The position numbers and the translations under genes were made by a program. DNA of 34,677 bases from Bacillus sp. (in: firmicutes) (lineage in GTDB: Bacteria; Bacillota; Bacilli; Bacillales; Cytobacillaceae): positions 1 to 34,677 of the forward strand of contig WTKE01000081.1 in NCBI GenBank assembly GCA_011524525.1. The letters are read 5' to 3'. This document shows positions 1 to 8,133 of the stretch, piece after piece. Numbering within the stretch: position 1 is the stretch's first letter; the number at the start of each line of letters is the position of its first letter. The notes below the pieces were generated by a model. It did not search any database and was not told the origin of the DNA. It was given only the letters and a program-made list of their open reading frames with translations.

Positions 1-11
1 TTGACCATGAG

Positions 12-58
12 TGTCCGAATCCAGGGGCTATTTGGACAGGACTCGGCTAAGTTTGTCC
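12..58. repeat. GTCC/GGAC inverted-repeat segment at left edge
   Basis: TGTCC (12-16), GGACA (34-38) and TGTCC (54-58) alternate, so the middle arm can pair with either neighbour. This looks like a piece of a dispersed intergenic repeat. The same DNA is also open on the plus strand from base 1 to a TAA at 79-81, so it could instead be the last codons of a convergent gene cut by the window edge. I cannot decide between the two without the sequence to the left. Confidence 0.3.
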
Positions 59-108
59 CTTCGAATTCCAAATTATACTAAATAACCAGAATATTCCTTT
101 GTTTTTAA

Positions 109-140
109 AAAATAGCGTGAGTCAATTCTCACGCTATTTT
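109..140. terminator. Rho-independent terminator after the two-component operon
   Basis: Perfect 13-bp stem AAAATAGCGTGAG / CTCACGCTATTTT with a 6-nt loop (122-127). It lies 35 bp past the stop of the response regulator. Both arms end in A/T runs, so it could work in both directions. Confidence 0.85.
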
Positions 141-174
141 AAAAACTTATGCATCCGAAAACTATCATATCAAC

Positions 175-882
175 CTATCTCTCTACAATATAAACTCGTT
201 CAGGTCGGCCAACTGTCCCGTAGGCTAGATCAGCTTCAATTTTTTCTACCGATACCAGATGTTCTAAGTAACGACGAGCTGTTGTTCTACTAATACCAAT
301 TTCTTTTGCCACACTCTCTGCTGTTAGTCCAACTCCAACTTTTCCTAGAGCTTCTAGTACTTTATCAAGGGTTAATGGGTCAATTCCCTTTGGTAAATAC
401 GATCGAACATTGTTACTAGTTGCTTCTACTTCTTTCCGTAAAAGACTGTCAATCTCTTGCTGTGTAATTAGCGTATTTTCTTTTCCTAATAATTGTATTT
501 TCTTATGGAAATCTTGATATCGTTGTAATGCTTGCTTAAAACGATCAAAGACGACAGGTTTAATCATATAATCGAACACACCGATACTAATTGCTTCTTG
601 AACTTTATCTAACTCCTTTGTAGCGGTAATCATGATCACATCTGTATGCTTTTCAAGCTGTTTCGTTTCTTTCAGCAAGTCCAATCCATTCATATCTGGA
701 AAATAAACATCTAACAGGAGCAAATCCGGCTTCAAGATATCAATCAATGTTCTCGCCTCTAGATAACTAGCGGCAATTCCAACGACTTGAAACCCTTGTA
801 TTTGCTCTATATACCGTTGTTGTATCTCAGCAATTCTGAGATCATCTTCGACAATTAGCACTTCGATCTCACGGCTCCCCAT
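175..882 (-). CDS. CitB/DctR-family response regulator
   Basis: A 235-residue DNA-binding response regulator, cytoplasmic partner of the histidine kinase just upstream. The receiver domain covers about residues 7-120, with the acidic pair D13/D14, phospho-acceptor D58 in LLLLDVY, T87 and K108 in MIKPV. A linker follows, then a C-terminal helix-turn-helix (about 175-225) with the SRTTARRYLEHL recognition helix typical of the CitB/DcuR/CitT class. A GGGGGGAG ribosome site sits 5 nt before the ATG, and only 3 bp separate it from the kinase stop, so the two are co-transcribed. The likely target is the tct transporter operon immediately upstream. The paired regulator is clear; the exact ligand is inferred from the neighbour. 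Confidence 0.9.
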   Translation of the reverse strand: MGSREIEVLIVEDDLRIAEIQQRYIEQIQGFQVVGIAASYLEARTLIDILKPDLLLLDVYFPDMNGLDLLKETKQLEKHTDVIMITATKELDKVQEAISIGVFDYMIKPVVFDRFKQALQRYQDFHKKIQLLGKENTLITQQEIDSLLRKEVEATSNNVRSYLPKGIDPLTLDKVLEALGKVGVGLTAESVAKEIGISRTTARRYLEHLVSVEKIEADLAYGTVGRPERVYIVER

Positions 883-885
883 TGT

Positions 886-2472
886 TTACTCCCCCCTGTT
901 TTTCGGTATTGATACAGTGAAAATGGTACCCTCCCCTGACTGAGATGAAAAGGTAATAGTCCCACCAAGAATTTCAATTTCGCTATGAACGAGACTAAGC
1001 CCGATACCCGCATTACTCTTTTTATTCTTGGTTGAATACCCTTCACGAAAAATCAAGTCACTTTTGCTACTTTCAATACCATTTCCATTGTCTTCAACTT
1101 CAATAATTAAATCTTTCCCCAGATCGGTTAGAAACAGGGTTACATTTTTTTCTTCTTTTTTATTATCCCTTACTGCTTCAAAACCATTGTTGACTAAGTT
1201 CCCAATGATCGTGACAAGGGAGTCTCGATTCATCTCATTAGGAATATCTTTAAAACTACTCTCTCTATCTACAAGGAAATTCACTTTCCATTCACTCGCC
1301 AAGCTTATCTTTCCTAAGATAAATCCTGCAATTATGGGATCAGGAATTTCTTTCATCAGAAATTGAACGAATCCCTGAGCAACATCCACTTCATGAGAAA
1401 TAAAATCTATTGCTTCTTTATATGACCCTAATTGGATTAATCCTAATAAAGTATAAAGACGGTTGGAATACTCATGGGTTTGTGCTCGTAATCCCTCTGC
1501 ATAAGCCCTTACATGGGATAATTCCTGTAATAAATGTGCTAGCTCAGATTTATTCCTCAAACTAGCAACCGCTCCAATAACGTTACCTTTTTTATTATGA
1601 ATAGGAATTCGATTAGCCAAATAGACAGAACCAAAAATCAAAATTTCCTGGTCATATTCCGCCATTCCTGTTCGAACCACACTTAGGAGCTTGGTATTCT
1701 CTAAAACCTCTTCAATTCTCTTTCCCCGAAGTAAGACTTCATTGGATACTCGCAAAATTTTATGAGCAGTTTCATTTACAACTGTGATCCTTCCATCTGT
1801 ATCGATTGCAATAATACCTTCATGAATTGATTCTAAAATGGCATGTTTCTCCTGATACATCCAGGCAATTTCTTTTGGTTCTAATCCAAACATGGCTTTT
1901 TTAATATTTAAGGAGATTAAAAGAGCCGCTAGTAGTCCCCCTATTAAAATCAGAAAGGTAACCAAAAATATCTTTTTCTGAATTTTTGCCACCTTCAACT
2001 CAATATCCGTCTGGAGATACCCAACTGATACCACGCCAATGACTTCTCCATTATGAAATATAGGTGTTTTCCCCCTTAGTGAAGGTCCTAAAGTCCCGGT
2101 TGATTCAGAAATTATTGATTCACCTTTAAAAACACGACTGTTATCTCCCCCAACCATCTTCTGCCCTAAACGTATAAGGTTTGGATGGGAATATCTAACC
2201 TCATTTAAGTTACCGATAACAATAAATTCCGCACCTACTTGATTTCGAATTTTCTCTGCAATGGGTTGAATGATAGCAGCAGGATCTTCTGTCTGAAAAG
2301 CTTCTTGTATTTCCGGTATATTAGCAACAGATTGGGCCACTGATAACGCTTTTAAACCAATTTCATTTTTTAGATTTGATTCCATGATTTGTTTAAAGGT
2401 GTACCCAAATAAGCCTCCAATCACAACTATGACAATAAAAATTCCGAGCATTAACTTTGTATGTAAACGCAT
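886..2472 (-). CDS. CitA/DcuS-family sensor histidine kinase
   Basis: A 528-residue membrane sensor kinase for a di- or tricarboxylate. Order of parts: TM1 (about 8-26); an extracytoplasmic PAS-like domain (about 30-165); TM2 (about 168-188); a cytoplasmic PAS (about 208-305); a SpoOB-type dimerisation helix with phospho-acceptor H333 in QTHEYSNRLY; and an ATPase domain with NLVNNGFEAV, DNGNGI and GIGLSLV boxes. The sensor domain carries RYSHP (R93, H96), MVGGD (107-110) and R133, the arrangement that binds carboxylates in CitA and DcuS. It is followed at 3 bp by its regulator. A terminator separates it from tctA, so it probably has its own weak promoter or relies on read-through. Confidence 0.92.
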   Translation of the reverse strand: MRLHTKLMLGIFIVIVVIGGLFGYTFKQIMESNLKNEIGLKALSVAQSVANIPEIQEAFQTEDPAAIIQPIAEKIRNQVGAEFIVIGNLNEVRYSHPNLIRLGQKMVGGDNSRVFKGESIISESTGTLGPSLRGKTPIFHNGEVIGVVSVGYLQTDIELKVAKIQKKIFLVTFLILIGGLLAALLISLNIKKAMFGLEPKEIAWMYQEKHAILESIHEGIIAIDTDGRITVVNETAHKILRVSNEVLLRGKRIEEVLENTKLLSVVRTGMAEYDQEILIFGSVYLANRIPIHNKKGNVIGAVASLRNKSELAHLLQELSHVRAYAEGLRAQTHEYSNRLYTLLGLIQLGSYKEAIDFISHEVDVAQGFVQFLMKEIPDPIIAGFILGKISLASEWKVNFLVDRESSFKDIPNEMNRDSLVTIIGNLVNNGFEAVRDNKKEEKNVTLFLTDLGKDLIIEVEDNGNGIESSKSDLIFREGYSTKNKKSNAGIGLSLVHSEIEILGGTITFSSQSGEGTIFTVSIPKNRGE

Positions 2473-2501
2473 CCAAACACCTCTATTCTCATTATAGTAA
2501 A

Positions 2502-2526
2502 AAAACTCCTTATGAAAAGGAGTTTT
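2502..2526 (-). terminator. Terminator after tctA
   Basis: Hairpin AAAACTCCTT / AAGGAGTTTT (10-bp stem, 5-nt loop at 2512-2516), with a T-rich 3' side on the minus strand. It is 18 bp past the tctA stop and just before the kinase gene, so it should end or attenuate the transporter transcript. Confidence 0.8.
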
Positions 2527-2544
2527 CGAACTATTTCAAATAAT

Positions 2545-4071
2545 TTATCCTTCCACGTTAATAATGACTTCTTTCCCTCTTCTTTTCATTAGGAAAGGAA
2601 TGATTAACCAAAGGAGTGTAATAAGTAGAAAAGCTAGGGAAATCGGTCTTGTCAAAAATACACTAAAATCTCCATTAGAAATGGTTAACGCTCTTCGTAG
2701 ATTATTTTCAACCATCGGTCCTAATACCAACCCAAGTACTAGTGGCGCAATCGGATAATCGTTCTTGTTCAAAAAGTACCCAAAAATTCCACACCCTAAC
2801 AACAGCAATAAATCGTAAGTGGAAACTTGAACAGCATACACGCCAAATATCGAGATAGCGATAATAATAGGAATCAAGAACTGCTTAGGAGTTTGGATAA
2901 TTTTAGCAAACACTTTTACCAATGGAAGATTTAAAATTAATAGCATTAAATTTCCGATAAACATACTAGCAATCAATCCCCATGCAACTTGTGGATGGTC
3001 TTCAAATAATAATGGCCCAGGTTGGACATTATACATCATCAGTGCTCCCATTAATATAGCTGTAGTACCCGAACCTGGAATACCTAGCGTTAATAGCGGG
3101 ATCATTGCACCACCCGATGCTGCATTGTTGGCCGACTCCGGCGCTGCAACCCCTGCAATGGATCCCGTACCAAACTTGGAAGGGTTCTTAGAAATCTTTT
3201 TTTCTAGTATATATGAAAAGAAGGAAGCGAGGGTCGCACCTGCACCAGGTAATATTCCTACAAAAAAGCCTAGTATGGAACCTCTAGCAATCGGTCCAGC
3301 TGATTCCTTAAATTCATCCTTGGAAGGGAGTAAATTACTGATTTGTGCAATATGAACCTCATCTTCTTCTTTTTCTAAGATGGTCTTGAACACTTCACCT
3401 AGAGCGAACAATCCAACAGCTATCGTTAAAAACTCAATCCCTTGATAAAGCCAAGGAACATCAAACGTAAATCTAGCAATACCTGAAACACTATCAATAC
3501 CAATCGTCCCAAGAAGTAACCCACAAATGGTCATAAGCAATGCCTTTGTAACAGATTTTCCTGCTAAACCACTAACAGCACCTAGACCTAATAACATAAG
3601 AGAAAAATATTCTGCCGGTCCAAATTTTAGGGCAACAGCTGACAATGGTTTGGCTAAAGCAATGAGTGCGACAAGAGTAACAATACCAGCTACAAAGGAA
3701 CCTATGGCTGCAATTGATAACGCACTTCCTGCTCTTCCTTTTTTCGCCATTTGATATCCATCCAACGTCGTAACAACAGAAGAGGATTCCCCTGGTGTAT
3801 TTAAAAGAATGGAAGTAGTAGAACCACCATACATCGCTCCATAATATACCCCAGCAAGCAGTATGATGGCACTTGTAGCTGCTTGCTCTGGAGGAAGTCC
3901 ACCTGTAATGGATGCAGTAACTGGAATCAGTAGTGCAACCCCACTCATGGGACCAATTCCAGGTAACACACCTACAGCCGTTCCTATTAGCACACCCACA
4001 AAAGCAAACGCGATATTATACCAAATTAATGCTGTTCCAAACCCTTGAAATAGATAGTCGAGTGTGTCCAT
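2545..4071 (-). CDS. tctA: Tripartite tricarboxylate transporter, large membrane subunit TctA
   Basis: A 508-residue polytopic protein with about 12 hydrophobic segments, the translocating subunit of a TTT-family secondary importer. Family signatures are visible: the N-terminal GVLPGIGPMSGVALLIP stretch, the GGSTTSILLNTPGESSSVVTTLDGYQMAKKG block (about 84-113), a second repeat GFFVGILPGAGATLASFFSY (about 268-287) and PESANNAASGGAMIPLLTLGIPG. The two similar GxLPGxG repeats reflect the internal duplication of the family. It is third in the tctC-tctB-tctA operon, 29 bp after tctB. The substrate is likely citrate or a related carboxylate, judging from the CitA-type sensor next door, but TTT systems also take aromatic dicarboxylates. 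Confidence 0.95.
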   Translation of the reverse strand: MDTLDYLFQGFGTALIWYNIAFAFVGVLIGTAVGVLPGIGPMSGVALLIPVTASITGGLPPEQAATSAIILLAGVYYGAMYGGSTTSILLNTPGESSSVVTTLDGYQMAKKGRAGSALSIAAIGSFVAGIVTLVALIALAKPLSAVALKFGPAEYFSLMLLGLGAVSGLAGKSVTKALLMTICGLLLGTIGIDSVSGIARFTFDVPWLYQGIEFLTIAVGLFALGEVFKTILEKEEDEVHIAQISNLLPSKDEFKESAGPIARGSILGFFVGILPGAGATLASFFSYILEKKISKNPSKFGTGSIAGVAAPESANNAASGGAMIPLLTLGIPGSGTTAILMGALMMYNVQPGPLLFEDHPQVAWGLIASMFIGNLMLLILNLPLVKVFAKIIQTPKQFLIPIIIAISIFGVYAVQVSTYDLLLLLGCGIFGYFLNKNDYPIAPLVLGLVLGPMVENNLRRALTISNGDFSVFLTRPISLAFLLITLLWLIIPFLMKRRGKEVIINVEG

Positions 4072-4100
4072 TTGTTCTTCTCCTCTCTACAACTTCATAG

Positions 4101-4553
4101 CTAAACCCAAATTGGCCAGCCTGGAAGAGTTCCTTTTAACACTTGTACGTATAAAATATAGACTAGTCCTGAAAAGCAAGCGGATATGATGATAGACTTT
4201 ATCCATTTTGTACGTTCCATTGTTTGAAAACAAACAAGGAGAAAGATAAAAGTGGTAATAATGTACCCGACCGTTTCCAACGTCAAAATATAAATGAGCG
4301 TAGCAACAAAGATAATTAGAAATGGTTTGTACTGGAGCTTCTCCTTTTCACCTTGATGGTTCCTTGTCATAAGTGTTTCAAAAAATAAGCGAATACTTAA
4401 AAGGACAAGTAAAGCACCGAGAATGGAAGGGAAAATATCAGGCCCTACAGAACTTCCATATGAAGAGCTAGCGAGGTTACGACTTCCGATAATAAACAGT
4501 ACTCCAATTGAGAGAAATAGTACTGAAGCAATACGATCGAACTTAATATCCAT
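4101..4553 (-). CDS. tctB: Tripartite tricarboxylate transporter, small membrane subunit TctB
   Basis: A 150-residue integral membrane protein with four hydrophobic segments, matching the small subunit of TTT importers. Features include the N-terminal RIASVLFLSIGVLFIIGS segment, the GPDIFPSILGALLVLLS motif typical of TctB, and a C-terminal pair of helices. I place the start at 4553 (MDIKFDR), because AAGGGG lies 8 nt before this ATG; the upstream in-frame ATG at 4577 lacks such a site and adds an unlikely leader. It lies between tctC (55 bp away) and tctA (29 bp away). Confidence 0.9.
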   Translation of the reverse strand: MDIKFDRIASVLFLSIGVLFIIGSRNLASSSYGSSVGPDIFPSILGALLVLLSIRLFFETLMTRNHQGEKEKLQYKPFLIIFVATLIYILTLETVGYIITTFIFLLVCFQTMERTKWIKSIIISACFSGLVYILYVQVLKGTLPGWPIWV

Positions 4554-4608
4554 AGGTATTCCCCTTTCAAAAAGCATAAGGGAGAAGGAAGACTCCTCCC
4601 TAAGCTAC

Positions 4609-5640
4609 CTATTTCTCCATACCTAACGCGGTTAATAATTGCTGAACCTGAGTTTCCTGTTCCTCTAAGAATTTTGTGAAATCAGAGCTGTTTTTGTATT
4701 CCATTTCCCATCCCTGTGTTTCTACTTCCTTCTTCCATTCAGGGGTATTCACAAGTTTTTTTAGAGAAGACTCCCAATATGTTTTGGCTTCCTCCGACAT
4801 TTTTTCTGGACCGAACACCCCACGCCAAATGGTAAACTCTGCATCGACACCCTGTTCAATGGCTGTTGGCACATCCTTGAAATCTCCACCAATACGTTCG
4901 GTTGAAGTAACAGCTAACACCCGGACATCACCTGCTTTTAAGAATTCCTTTACACTAGAAGCATCTGTCCCAATCACATCTGCGTTTCCACCAAGTAATG
5001 CCGTAATCGCTTCTCCTCCACCATCATAGGACACGTACTTCACCTTTGTAGGATCCACCCCATACTTATAAGCTGGAAGAATAGAAATTAAGTGATCCAT
5101 AGATCCAGGTGCGGACCCGCCTGCAAATGTTAGTTTCGTAGGATCCTTCTTTACCTCCTCCAAAACGGACTTTAGATCGGTAAACTTTGAATCTGCTTTT
5201 ACAACAATGGCCCCATAATCTTTCGTTAACTGTGCTAGAGGAGTTGTATTTTTGTAGCCAAATGGACTATTACCTTCTTTTTTCAAGTTATTGATAATAA
5301 TGGGTGGTGAATTGACGAATAACATGTCATTATTCTCTACCTGCTGGGTTGCGTATTCAGCCATAAATACAGCCCCGCCCCCACCAGGTTTATTTTCAAC
5401 TGTTAACGGTTGGTCCACAATTTTTGTCTCAGTTAACACTTTAGTCAACGAACGAGCCGTTAAGTCCCAACCACCACCAGCTCCTGATGGTGCCACCACT
5501 GAAATAGCCTTAGTAGGATATCCTGTACTTTCTTCCTTTTTGTCAGATCCTGCTGTTTGTTGACCACTACTGCAAGCACCAAGACTTAGCGCCAATACTC
5601 CTGCACACATAACAGCAGATACTTTTTTAATAGAAAACAT
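4609..5640 (-). CDS. tctC: Tripartite tricarboxylate transporter substrate-binding lipoprotein TctC
   Basis: A 343-residue extracytoplasmic solute receptor of the TctC/Bug family that delivers the carboxylate to TctAB. It has a lipoprotein signal peptide with lipobox LGAC (lipidated C23). The mature part starts with the family's YPTKAISVVAPSGAGGGWDLTAR, then NKPGGGGAVFMAEYA, and contains GGGEAITALLGGNADV (about 206-221), the ligand-clamp region of Bug proteins. The start has GGGGGAA 6-7 nt upstream. It is first in the operon, as expected for a binding protein needed in excess, and is controlled by the promoter and CRE region at 5655-5753. Confidence 0.93.
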   Translation of the reverse strand: MFSIKKVSAVMCAGVLALSLGACSSGQQTAGSDKKEESTGYPTKAISVVAPSGAGGGWDLTARSLTKVLTETKIVDQPLTVENKPGGGGAVFMAEYATQQVENNDMLFVNSPPIIINNLKKEGNSPFGYKNTTPLAQLTKDYGAIVVKADSKFTDLKSVLEEVKKDPTKLTFAGGSAPGSMDHLISILPAYKYGVDPTKVKYVSYDGGGEAITALLGGNADVIGTDASSVKEFLKAGDVRVLAVTSTERIGGDFKDVPTAIEQGVDAEFTIWRGVFGPEKMSEEAKTYWESSLKKLVNTPEWKKEVETQGWEMEYKNSSDFTKFLEEQETQVQQLLTALGMEK

Positions 5641-5654
5641 ATCAATTCCCCCTT

Positions 5655-5668
5655 TGTAAGCGTTTTCT
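5655..5668 (-). promoter_or_regulatory. CRE (CcpA site) upstream of tctC
   Basis: TGTAAGCGTTTTCT matches the Bacillus CRE consensus TGWAARCGYTWNCW at every position. It lies 15 bp before the tctC start and downstream of the candidate -10, a position where CcpA acts as a roadblock. This implies glucose repression of the transporter. Confidence 0.75.
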
Positions 5669-5699
5669 TAATTTTACAAAACTTTCGAACATTTTTTGA

Positions 5700-5753
5700 A
5701 TTATACATTTAAACAACATTAAAAACTTATTAATCATTTTGTTCATTTTGTTC
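5700..5753 (-). promoter_or_regulatory. Candidate tctC promoter with tandem activator repeats
   Basis: On the minus strand a perfect -10 TATAAT (5700-5705) is preceded by a poor -35 (AAGTTT at 5723-5728, 17-nt spacer). Just upstream lie two exact tandem copies of GAACAAAAT (5736-5753). A weak -35 with direct repeats at about -43 to -60 is the usual layout for an activated promoter; the CitB-type regulator encoded downstream is the natural candidate. The binding itself is inference. Confidence 0.5.
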
Positions 5754-5772
5754 ACGGGGAAAAAACAAAAAA

Positions 5773-5800
5773 AAACCAGTTTCGTCATGGAAACTGGTTT
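5773..5800 (-). terminator. Terminator after the small CxxC gene
   Basis: Perfect 11-bp stem AAACCAGTTTC / GAAACTGGTTT with a 6-nt loop, followed on the minus strand by long T runs (complement of the A-rich 5761-5772). It is 6 bp beyond the stop of the gene at 5807. Confidence 0.9.
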
Positions 5801-5806
5801 GGTTTA

Positions 5807-6061
5807 TTACACTTCTACCGTGAGAATTTCTTCTATTTCTTCTTGAATTTCTTTACTTACGGATAACAAACGCTTTTTTCTTAATGCTAGATCCGTTTCT
5901 TTATCAATAAATTGATTGGTATGTTGGTCAAAGCAAGGGAAGCAGATTGAATAAAAGGTTTTTTTCTCCTTTTTAAGAAACTCAAACTCCCAAGTTTCTA
6001 ACTCTAAATAACTAATTCTGTTTTTTGTTTCTTTTTTACATATCTCGCATGGTGTTGTCAT
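5807..6061 (-). CDS. Small CxxC-CxxC protein, function unknown
   Basis: An 84-residue protein I do not recognise as a named family. It has two cysteine pairs, C5-x2-C8 and C40-x2-C43, spaced as in a small zinc ribbon or knuckle, followed by a charged, helical C-terminal half rich in Glu and Lys. There is no signal peptide or membrane segment. A GGAAGG site precedes the ATG. It starts 27 bp after the acyl-ACP desaturase gene and ends at a strong terminator, so the two form one transcript. A role linked to the desaturase is only a guess from position. Confidence 0.7.
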   Translation of the reverse strand: MTTPCEICKKETKNRISYLELETWEFEFLKKEKKTFYSICFPCFDQHTNQFIDKETDLALRKKRLLSVSKEIQEEIEEILTVEV

Positions 6062-6088
6062 TATTTTATCCTTCCTTACCTCTTGCTA

Positions 6089-6979
6089 TTATTTTTTCGC
6101 TAATTGACGTTCTTTAATTCTCTTTAAGCGCCCATGATATTTCATAATATTTGCTTGTGATTGCTTTGCTTCTTCCGTAGTAGGCTGAAGGTTTTCAATA
6201 TCCCAATACGTTACAACCACGTCTAATACTTGATCAAAATACTGTAATGGACCGTAATTCGCTTCTAGCGCGATTGTTTTCATTCTCTCATTAAAATCTG
6301 GCATAACCGCACCTGGCATAGAGAAATTGATAATCACATCTTCGAAGAATACAAGAAAATTAGGATCAAGTTCCAGATGTGCTTTCACCGTATCACGATA
6401 AAACGCATAATGAAGAGCTTCGTCTTTCGCTAGTCTTCTTAGCAAGGTGGCTAAATCTTTATCGTGAGGACTAGCAATTTTTGCGACATTATTATAAAAA
6501 ACTAGCGTAGCTAACTCTTGCAGAGAAGTATAAGCCATCGTTGCTAATGGGTTAGTGAAGTCAGGGAACCAACCACTTTCAACCATTCGCTTTCTTAGTT
6601 CATGTAATCGTTTCGGATCTACGTTACGAGTCACCAATAAATAGGTTTCAAGTAAACTAGAGTGTTGGTCTTCTTCGGCCGTCCATGTGCGAACGAAATC
6701 AGTAATTACTTCCATAGAGTTTTTAAAAGTATAATCCAGATGAGATGTATACCAAGGCAAATTCACTTCAGTAAGCAATGCCGTCTCAATCGCAACAATA
6801 ACTGCTTCCGGTAGAGTCACTTGACTTTTATCCCAAGGCACTCTCTTAAAGGACATGGCCTTGTCCCACGGAATAAATTCATGGTAACTCCAGTCAATAT
6901 TAGCCGACCGTTCCTTATGTAATTGATATAGTTCCTTAATTTTTGGTTCTAAGCGTGTATCCAAATCTGAATTTAACAT
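6089..6979 (-). CDS. Acyl-ACP desaturase (soluble, di-iron, ferritin-like)
   Basis: A 296-residue protein of the FA_desaturase_2 family (stearoyl-ACP 9-desaturase type), predicted to put a double bond into an acyl chain carried on ACP using O2 and reduced ferredoxin. The four-helix di-iron ligand set is visible: a Glu near residue 65-71 in AIETALLTEVN, E103-x2-H106 in EEDQH, E155 in LQELAT, and E187-x2-H190 in DEALH. There is no membrane segment, unlike the membrane desaturase Des of Bacillus subtilis. AAGGGG stands 7 nt before the ATG. It is first in a two-gene operon. Related proteins are common in actinobacteria and plants, and their substrate position varies, so the regiochemistry is open. 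Confidence 0.85.
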   Translation of the reverse strand: MLNSDLDTRLEPKIKELYQLHKERSANIDWSYHEFIPWDKAMSFKRVPWDKSQVTLPEAVIVAIETALLTEVNLPWYTSHLDYTFKNSMEVITDFVRTWTAEEDQHSSLLETYLLVTRNVDPKRLHELRKRMVESGWFPDFTNPLATMAYTSLQELATLVFYNNVAKIASPHDKDLATLLRRLAKDEALHYAFYRDTVKAHLELDPNFLVFFEDVIINFSMPGAVMPDFNERMKTIALEANYGPLQYFDQVLDVVVTYWDIENLQPTTEEAKQSQANIMKYHGRLKRIKERQLAKK

Positions 6980-7067
6980 CGATTTACCCCTTACATTTTT
7001 TACTTTCTAGCTTTAATAGATGATTTTAACAGAATTTTTCGATAAGATAAAGAAATATGAATAATAA

Positions 7068-7100
7068 AAAACTGTAGACACAAGGAATGTCTACAGTTTT
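7068..7100 (-). terminator. Terminator of the frl-like operon
   Basis: Perfect 13-bp stem AAAACTGTAGACA / TGTCTACAGTTTT with a 7-nt loop (7081-7087), 7 bp after the last deglycase stop. The minus-strand 3' arm ends in a T run. Confidence 0.9.
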
Positions 7101-7107
7101 AGGATCA

Positions 7108-8121
7108 TTAAAAAGGAACTTTTTTATAATATCTTCTCGTCGTAAGAGGATGGTTTCTGGCTTCTTCCAAATGACAGCTTATTCTTTCTAGTAGAGTTGC
7201 CAACACGATTGGCGATAAAAACGGTCTAAATGTCTCTGATATTCCTTCGAGTGGATATTCTTTTGTATCAAACACGGTTAATTCCTTTGAAAAATGGTTC
7301 GCAAAGCGTTCCACTCTATCCGTCAGAGAACGCACTCTTCCTTCTCCTTTTAACAATAGGATACTTGTATCTTCTTCTACCAATTCAAGTGTTCCATGGA
7401 AGAAATCAGAGGCGTGAACGGGCCGGGTCTTAATCCACTGCATCTCTTCTAAAATACACATGGCATAATAATAGGTTTGCCCCCAATCAATTCCCGCTCC
7501 GGAAAGGATATGATAAGGAGTGTCTTTATGCTTCTGTGCAAACTCTTGTGCCCGATTTTCTGTATCCTCTTTCACCTTCAAAAGAGCTTGTGGTAATATT
7601 TTTAGCTCTTCCATCCATTGATGGTATTCAGGACACTCCTGTCTTTTATACATTAACCGAAAGGCAATGAGGAATGATTGAAGATAGAATGATTCACAAG
7701 ATGTGTCATCCTCTGCAAAGTTAACAAACGAATAATCTGTCACTTCAGTAAGTGGTGTATTCGCATGACCTACCAAGCAAATGGTGGTGGCACCCTTTTC
7801 CTTACAAAAATTTGCCACTTCCACCGTTTCTTTTGTTGTTCCTGATAAAGACGGAAGAATAACCAAAGATTCTTCACCTAAATGCTGGTGATCCGTAACC
7901 ATTAATTCAGAGGATATTTCTGTAAAAGCCGGTAAGGTCGAGCGATTCTTTAGGATGTGTTCTGCCGCATACATTAAGATAGCAGCTCCACCTGTACCAA
8001 CAAAAAATACATTTTTTATTCCTTTTGTGACTACCTCATCTATCACTATGTCTAATTCATCTTTTAAACCAATCGCCCCATTTTGAATACGTAGAAATCT
8101 GTCTCTGTCAAAGTTAAACAT
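7108..8121 (-). CDS. frlB: FrlB-type SIS-domain fructosamine-6-phosphate deglycase, paralogue 2
   Basis: A 337-residue double-SIS protein of the FrlB/FraB group, which splits phosphorylated Amadori products into a sugar 6-phosphate and a free amine or amino acid. First SIS domain about 35-165 with GTGGAA and SGTTKE phosphosugar motifs; second about 200-325. The residues proposed as catalytic base and acid in this group are present: E226 (EEMQW) and H242 (FFHG). The C-terminus NHPLTTRRYYKKVPF matches the family tail. Asp239 replaces the Glu seen in its neighbour and in E. coli FrlB. I chose the ATG at 8121 because the GTG at 8130 overlaps the GGGGGTGG ribosome site. It follows paralogue 1 by 12 bp and ends the operon. 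Confidence 0.82.
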   Translation of the reverse strand: MFNFDRDRFLRIQNGAIGLKDELDIVIDEVVTKGIKNVFFVGTGGAAILMYAAEHILKNRSTLPAFTEISSELMVTDHQHLGEESLVILPSLSGTTKETVEVANFCKEKGATTICLVGHANTPLTEVTDYSFVNFAEDDTSCESFYLQSFLIAFRLMYKRQECPEYHQWMEELKILPQALLKVKEDTENRAQEFAQKHKDTPYHILSGAGIDWGQTYYYAMCILEEMQWIKTRPVHASDFFHGTLELVEEDTSILLLKGEGRVRSLTDRVERFANHFSKELTVFDTKEYPLEGISETFRPFLSPIVLATLLERISCHLEEARNHPLTTRRYYKKVPF

Positions 8122-8133
8122 ATCTTCCACCCC

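Noticed and set aside
99-293. Plus-strand 64-codon frame
   Set aside because: It runs through the terminator hairpin at 109-140 and lies opposite the end of the response regulator, with no ribosome site or family features.
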